A stretch of DNA of 64,000 bases from Sulfitobacter sp043557345 (GTDB lineage: Bacteria; Pseudomonadota; Alphaproteobacteria; Rhodobacterales; Rhodobacteraceae), in assembly GCF_043557345.1 (NCBI RefSeq), contig NZ_JBIFFV010000005.1, positions 1-64,000 on the forward strand, read 5' to 3'. Under the pieces are notes generated by a model. It saw only the letters and a list, made by a program, of their open reading frames with translations, did not search any database and had not been told where the DNA came from. Shown here in pieces: positions 60,511 to 64,000 of the stretch (the first letter of the stretch is position 1; every line of letters starts with the position of its first letter). The translations under genes were made by a program, and so were the position numbers.

Positions 60511-61701
60511 ATGAGCAACGACCGTCACCCGCGCACCCAAGCGATCCACGCAGGCACCCGCCGCAGCCAATATGGCGAGGTGAGCGAAGCGATCTACCTG
60601 ACCCAAGGTTTCGTCTATGACAGCGCCGAACAGGCCGAAGCGCGTTTCGAAGAGATTGGCCCGGATGAGTTCATCTATGCCCGCTACGGCAACCCCACGG
60701 TCGCCATGTTCGAGGACCGTATCGCCACTTTGGAAGGGGCCGAGGATGCCTTTGCCACCGCCAGCGGCATGGCGGCGGTGTCGGGCGCGCTGATCTCGAT
60801 GCTGAAGGCGGGCGATCATGTCGTCTCGGCCCGGGCGCTGTTCGGGTCTTGTATCTATGTGCTGGAAGAGATCCTTGGCCGCTACGGGGTGGAGGTCACT
60901 TTCGTCGACGGCAGCGATCTCTCTGCTTGGGAGGCCGCGATCCGCGAGGACACCCGCGCGGTGTTCTTTGAATCCGTGGCCAACCCCACGCTCGAGGTGA
61001 TCGACATCGAAGCCGTGTCCAAGCTCGCCCATGCCAAGGGCGCGCTGGTGGTGGTCGACAATGTTTTTGCCACGCCGGTCTTTTCGCGCGCGATCTCGCA
61101 AGGGGCGGATGTGGTCGTCTATTCCGCGACCAAACATATCGACGGGCAGGGCCGTGCGCTTGGCGGTGTGGTGCTCGGCAGCCGCGATTTCATTCGTGGC
61201 ACGCTTGAGCCTTACATGAAACATACCGGCGGCTCGATGAGCCCCTTCACAGCTTGGATCATGCTTAAAGGGTTGGAGACCATCGACCTGCGGGTGCGGG
61301 CGCAGGCGGCCAGCGCACAGGAACTGGCCGAAGCGCTGAGCGGTCACACAGCCTTGGCGCGGGTGCTCTACCCGGGCCTTGCGGGCCATGCGCAGAACGC
61401 GCTGGCGATGCGCCAGATGGGGGCAGGGGGCACGGTGCTGTCCATCGACCTCAAGGGCGGCAAGGCGGCGGCTTTCGCTTTCCTGAACGCGCTGAAGGTG
61501 GGCGTGATCTCAAACAACCTTGGCGATGCCAAGACCATCGTCACCCATCCGGCCACCACCACCCACCAGCGTCTGCCGCAGGAAACCAAAGACCTTTTGG
61601 GCATCACGCCGGGGCTGGTGCGGATCAGCGTGGGGCTGGAATATAGCGGCGATCTCAAGGCCGATCTGCTGCAGGCCTTGGACGCGGCGGCGCAAGCCTG
61701 A
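60511..61701 (+). CDS. metZ: O-succinylhomoserine sulfhydrylase
   Basis: A 396-aa PLP enzyme of the Cys/Met-metabolism family, making homocysteine from activated homoserine and sulfide. Visible segments are YARYGNPTVAMFE, ATASGMAAVSGAL, SVANPTLEVIDI, VVDNVFATPVFS, YSATKHIDGQG (PLP Lys) and LIRISVGLEY-like VRISVGLEYSGDL. ATG at 60511 was chosen with GAGAGAG just upstream; ATG at 60502 would add MRE but its ribosome site abuts the codon. It is under the SAM-II riboswitch and terminator, so high SAM should lower expression. Confidence 0.94.
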   Translation: MSNDRHPRTQAIHAGTRRSQYGEVSEAIYLTQGFVYDSAEQAEARFEEIGPDEFIYARYGNPTVAMFEDRIATLEGAEDAFATASGMAAVSGALISMLKAGDHVVSARALFGSCIYVLEEILGRYGVEVTFVDGSDLSAWEAAIREDTRAVFFESVANPTLEVIDIEAVSKLAHAKGALVVVDNVFATPVFSRAISQGADVVVYSATKHIDGQGRALGGVVLGSRDFIRGTLEPYMKHTGGSMSPFTAWIMLKGLETIDLRVRAQAASAQELAEALSGHTALARVLYPGLAGHAQNALAMRQMGAGGTVLSIDLKGGKAAAFAFLNALKVGVISNNLGDAKTIVTHPATTTHQRLPQETKDLLGITPGLVRISVGLEYSGDLKADLLQALDAAAQA

Positions 61702-61778
61702 CCTGATGTGTCGCGGGCGCGGTGGCATTTTGGCCCCGCGCATCATACATTGAGAGCGACAGACCGGAGGGCCGCGCA

Positions 61779-62870
61779 ATGAACATCGTGACTGAAATGT
61801 CCGAGACACCGGACCGGGAGGCGGCGCAATCCGCGCTCGCCACGCTGCGCGCTTGGGCCGAAACGGCCACCCCGGCTGAGATTGCGGCGCTGGACCCGGC
61901 CATGGCCCGGATGCTGGCCCCCGCCGAATATCCCGCCCTCAGCCGCGCCTATCCCGAAGATTTCACCGCGGGCGACAACTACCGCGCCAGCCTGCCGGAC
62001 CTGCAAAACGGCCCCTCCAGCCTGATCCGCGGCGCGCAGCAGTTGATCCAGCATGTCGGCATCTCGAACTTCCGCCTGCCGATCCGCTACCGCAGCCGCG
62101 AGGGCGGGGATCTGCGGCTTGAGACTTCGGTCACCGGCACCGTCTCGCTCGATGCGGAAAAGAAGGGCATCAACATGTCCCGCATCATGCGCAGCTTCTA
62201 CCGCCATGCCGAAGCCACCTTCAGCTTTGAGGTGATCGAAGCGGCGCTGGATGATTACAAAGCCGATTTGGAGAGCCTGGACGCCCGGATTCAGATGCGC
62301 TTTTCCTTTCCGATGAAGATTGGCAGCCTGCGCTCGGGCCTCACGGGTTATCAGTATTACGACATCGCGCTTGAGCTGGTCGAACAGAACGGCGAGCGCA
62401 AGAAGATCGTGCATCTCGACTATGTCTATTCCAGCACCTGCCCCTGTTCGCTGGAACTGAGCGAACACGCGCGCCAGACCCGCGGGCAGTTGGCGACGCC
62501 GCATTCGCAGCGCTCCGTCGCGCGGATATCGGTCGAGACGCGGGACGAGGGCGATTGCCTGTGGTTCGAAGACCTGATCGAGATTTGCCGCCGCGCCGTG
62601 CCGACCGAGACGCAGGTCATGGTCAAACGCGAAGACGAACAGGCCTTCGCCGAGCTGAACGCCGCCAATCCGATCTTTGTCGAGGATGCCGCGCGGCTCT
62701 TTTGCGAGCAACTCTTGGCCGATGGCCGGGTGGGCGATTTCCGCATCGTCGCCAGCCATCAGGAAAGCCTGCACAGCCACGATGCGATCAGCGTGCTGAC
62801 CCAAGGTGAGACCTTTGCAGCGCAGAGCATCGACCCCAAGCTTTTCAACACGCTCTTTCACGTCGGCTGA
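61779..62870 (+). CDS. folE2: GTP cyclohydrolase FolE2 (type IB)
   Basis: A 363-aa enzyme that opens GTP to dihydroneopterin triphosphate for folate and queuosine-type pathways. The family is the metal-flexible IB form. Segments VGISNFRLPIRYRS, TGTVSLDAEKKGINMSR, STCPCSLELSEHARQ (the metal-binding Cys region) and VASHQESLHSHDA fit. ATG at 61779 follows CGGAGGG. Length is somewhat above the usual 300 because of about 60 additional N-terminal residues. It is preceded by metZ with 77 bases between. Confidence 0.95.
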   Translation: MNIVTEMSETPDREAAQSALATLRAWAETATPAEIAALDPAMARMLAPAEYPALSRAYPEDFTAGDNYRASLPDLQNGPSSLIRGAQQLIQHVGISNFRLPIRYRSREGGDLRLETSVTGTVSLDAEKKGINMSRIMRSFYRHAEATFSFEVIEAALDDYKADLESLDARIQMRFSFPMKIGSLRSGLTGYQYYDIALELVEQNGERKKIVHLDYVYSSTCPCSLELSEHARQTRGQLATPHSQRSVARISVETRDEGDCLWFEDLIEICRRAVPTETQVMVKREDEQAFAELNAANPIFVEDAARLFCEQLLADGRVGDFRIVASHQESLHSHDAISVLTQGETFAAQSIDPKLFNTLFHVG

Positions 62871-63086
62871 TCCGGCACGGGCCCGACAATCGCGCGTAGG
62901 TTGTCCGCGTCTCGCGCTGCGCCCCTTTGGGGGGCATTCCGCCTGTCTTAGCGCAGAAATGGCGAATGTTCCCCTGCCAGCCCTGCAAAGCCCGACCAGC
63001 GGCTATGCGAAAACGTCGGTTCTGCTGCGGCGCAGCATTGCCTATCTAGCGGTCATCGAAATACTGGAAATTGCAAAGGCAATCAG

Positions 63087-63335
63087 ATGACCTACCAGAG
63101 CACTGCTCACCCCGCCCACTCCGTCTCTCCCCTCGAAGGGCTGCGGCGCGCCGGCGCCGGTCTGCGCCGCTTTTTCGCGGGGATCGGCCATGGCATCATG
63201 ATGGGCTCCACCGCCCAACGCCGTTTTGAGCAGGTCCAAGCCCTGCAAGCGAAAAGCGACGAAGAACTGGCCGCCATGGGCATCAAGCGTGACGACATCG
63301 TTCACCACGTTTTCAAAGACCTCTACTACATCTAA
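63087..63335 (+). CDS. DUF1127-like small protein
   Basis: An 82-aa protein. The C-terminal part resembles DUF1127/YjiS proteins: RRFEQVQALQAKSDEELAAMG, then IKRDDIVHHVF. The usual Arg-rich helix precedes it. DUF1127 proteins are small, basic, often RNA-binding or stress-associated; here this is inference from a short match. ATG at 63087 follows AAAGG. A perfect 10-bp hairpin lies just downstream, ending the transcript. Confidence 0.75.
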   Translation: MTYQSTAHPAHSVSPLEGLRRAGAGLRRFFAGIGHGIMMGSTAQRRFEQVQALQAKSDEELAAMGIKRDDIVHHVFKDLYYI

Positions 63336-63343
63336 GACGACAC

Positions 63344-63371
63344 GGACCGGGGCCAAATCACGCCCCGGTCC
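63344..63371 (+). terminator. Strong hairpin after the DUF1127-like gene
   Basis: GGACCGGGGC (63344-63353) and GCCCCGGTCC (63362-63371) form a perfect 10-bp stem with an 8-base loop, starting 8 bases after the stop codon. No T-run follows, so it may end transcription with help or protect the mRNA 3' end. Confidence 0.6.
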
Positions 63372-63416
63372 CGTCTCGGCTTGACAGCGACGAGCGGCCA
63401 AGCCAACGCTGCGCGC

Positions 63417-64000
63417 ATGTTGGATATACGACCTGTCGGATATGTCGTGGGCCTTTTGGTGGCCGTGCTTGGCCTTGCCATGATCATTCCGATCTTGGTC
63501 GATCTGGCCGAGGGCCGGGGCCATTGGTGGGTTTTCGTCGAAAGCGCCTTGATCACGACGCTGGGTGGCGGGATGATCGCCCTCGCTAGCGCCAATGGGG
63601 TCCGTGAAGGGCTCACCATTCAACAGACATTCATGCTGACCACCAGCGTCTGGTTGATGCTGCCGCTCTTCGGGGCGCTGCCTTTCGTGCTGGGCGCGAC
63701 CGAGGCCAGCGTGACCGACGCGATGTTCGAGGCGATGTCGGGGCTGACGACGACCGGGGCCACGGTGCTGACCGGGTTGGAAGACCTGCCCAAAGGGCTG
63801 CTGATCTGGCGCGGGATCCTGCAATGGCTGGGCGGCATCGGTATCGTTGTCGTCGCCATGGTCTTCCTGCCTGAGTTGCGGGTCGGTGGTATGCAGATCT
63901 TCAAATCCGAATCCTTTGACACCTTTGGGAAAATTTTGCCCCGCGCAGGGCAGATCGCGACGCAGATCTCGGTGATCTACCTGTGGCTCACGCTGGCCTG
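63417..64000 (+). CDS. trkH: Potassium uptake protein TrkH (partial, cut by window end)
   Basis: The first 194 codons are present, open to the last base. The protein begins MLDIRPVGYVVGLLVAVLGL and shows about four hydrophobic segments. SGLTTTGATVL is the first selectivity-filter motif of TrkH/KtrB potassium channels. LQWLGGIGIVVVAMVFLPEL is the usual following helix. It would form the K+ pore with TrkA. ATG at 63417 gives a normal family N-terminus, though its ribosome site is poor. The remaining 60% lies outside the window. Confidence 0.93.
   Translation, partial: MLDIRPVGYVVGLLVAVLGLAMIIPILVDLAEGRGHWWVFVESALITTLGGGMIALASANGVREGLTIQQTFMLTTSVWLMLPLFGALPFVLGATEASVTDAMFEAMSGLTTTGATVLTGLEDLPKGLLIWRGILQWLGGIGIVVVAMVFLPELRVGGMQIFKSESFDTFGKILPRAGQIATQISVIYLWLTLA

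Overview
The window is a continuous stretch of a GC-rich alphaproteobacterial chromosome. Gene content and order point to the roseobacter group of the Rhodobacteraceae (a Sulfitobacter-like genome is my guess): a DUF3572 gene beside a PleD-type cyclase, hom-glpX-recJ, hflK-hflC-DUF2065-degP, a SAM-II riboswitch before metZ, and FolE2. Genes are tightly packed, with many ATGA/TGATG overlaps. I see no insertion sequence, integrase, CRISPR array or rRNA.

Left part (1-5.8 kb): a hexanucleotide repeat at the edge, a PleD-like diguanylate cyclase whose receiver has lost its phosphoacceptor Asp, DUF3572 and HAD genes, a small membrane-protein operon (48-aa peptide, DUF998, DUF421), and an H-NOX/HNOBA-GGDEF pair. 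The H-NOX protein appears to lack the heme-ligating His.

Centre (5.8-33.3 kb): a Wzx/Wzy-type exopolysaccharide locus with initiating sugar transferase, BY-kinase-like protein, Wzz, Wzx flippase, Wzy-like polymerase, WecG and several glycosyltransferases. Inside it, in one co-directional overlapping run from 10.4 to 27.5 kb, lie a 2145-aa type I PKS (KS-AT-KR-DH-ACP-TE), a 1527-aa NRPS-like protein (formyltransferase, condensation remnant, adenylation domain interrupted by a luciferase-like monooxygenase, PCP), a phosphopantetheinyl transferase, two paralogous SGNH-type proteins (one fused to a glycosidase-like domain) and two glycosyltransferases. The adenylation pocket reads as a glycine code. 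This is the most unusual system in the window. I infer that it makes or attaches a polyketide- and/or glycine-derived group on a surface glycan or glycolipid. A tRNA-Glu gene borders the locus on the right.

Right part (33.9-64 kb): mostly core genes. These are recJ, glpX and hom; a TetR/lipoprotein pair; pirin, sdaA, rpiA and gor, with a three-copy 27-bp repeat before gor; hflK, hflC and degP; a ferredoxin; purD, xseA and an AlkB-like hydroxylase; a stand-alone NuoE-NuoF fusion; ftsY, mgtC, an EamA transporter and yciB; metZ under a SAM-II riboswitch with a visible terminator/antiterminator; folE2, a DUF1127-like gene; and the 5' end of trkH, cut by the window end.
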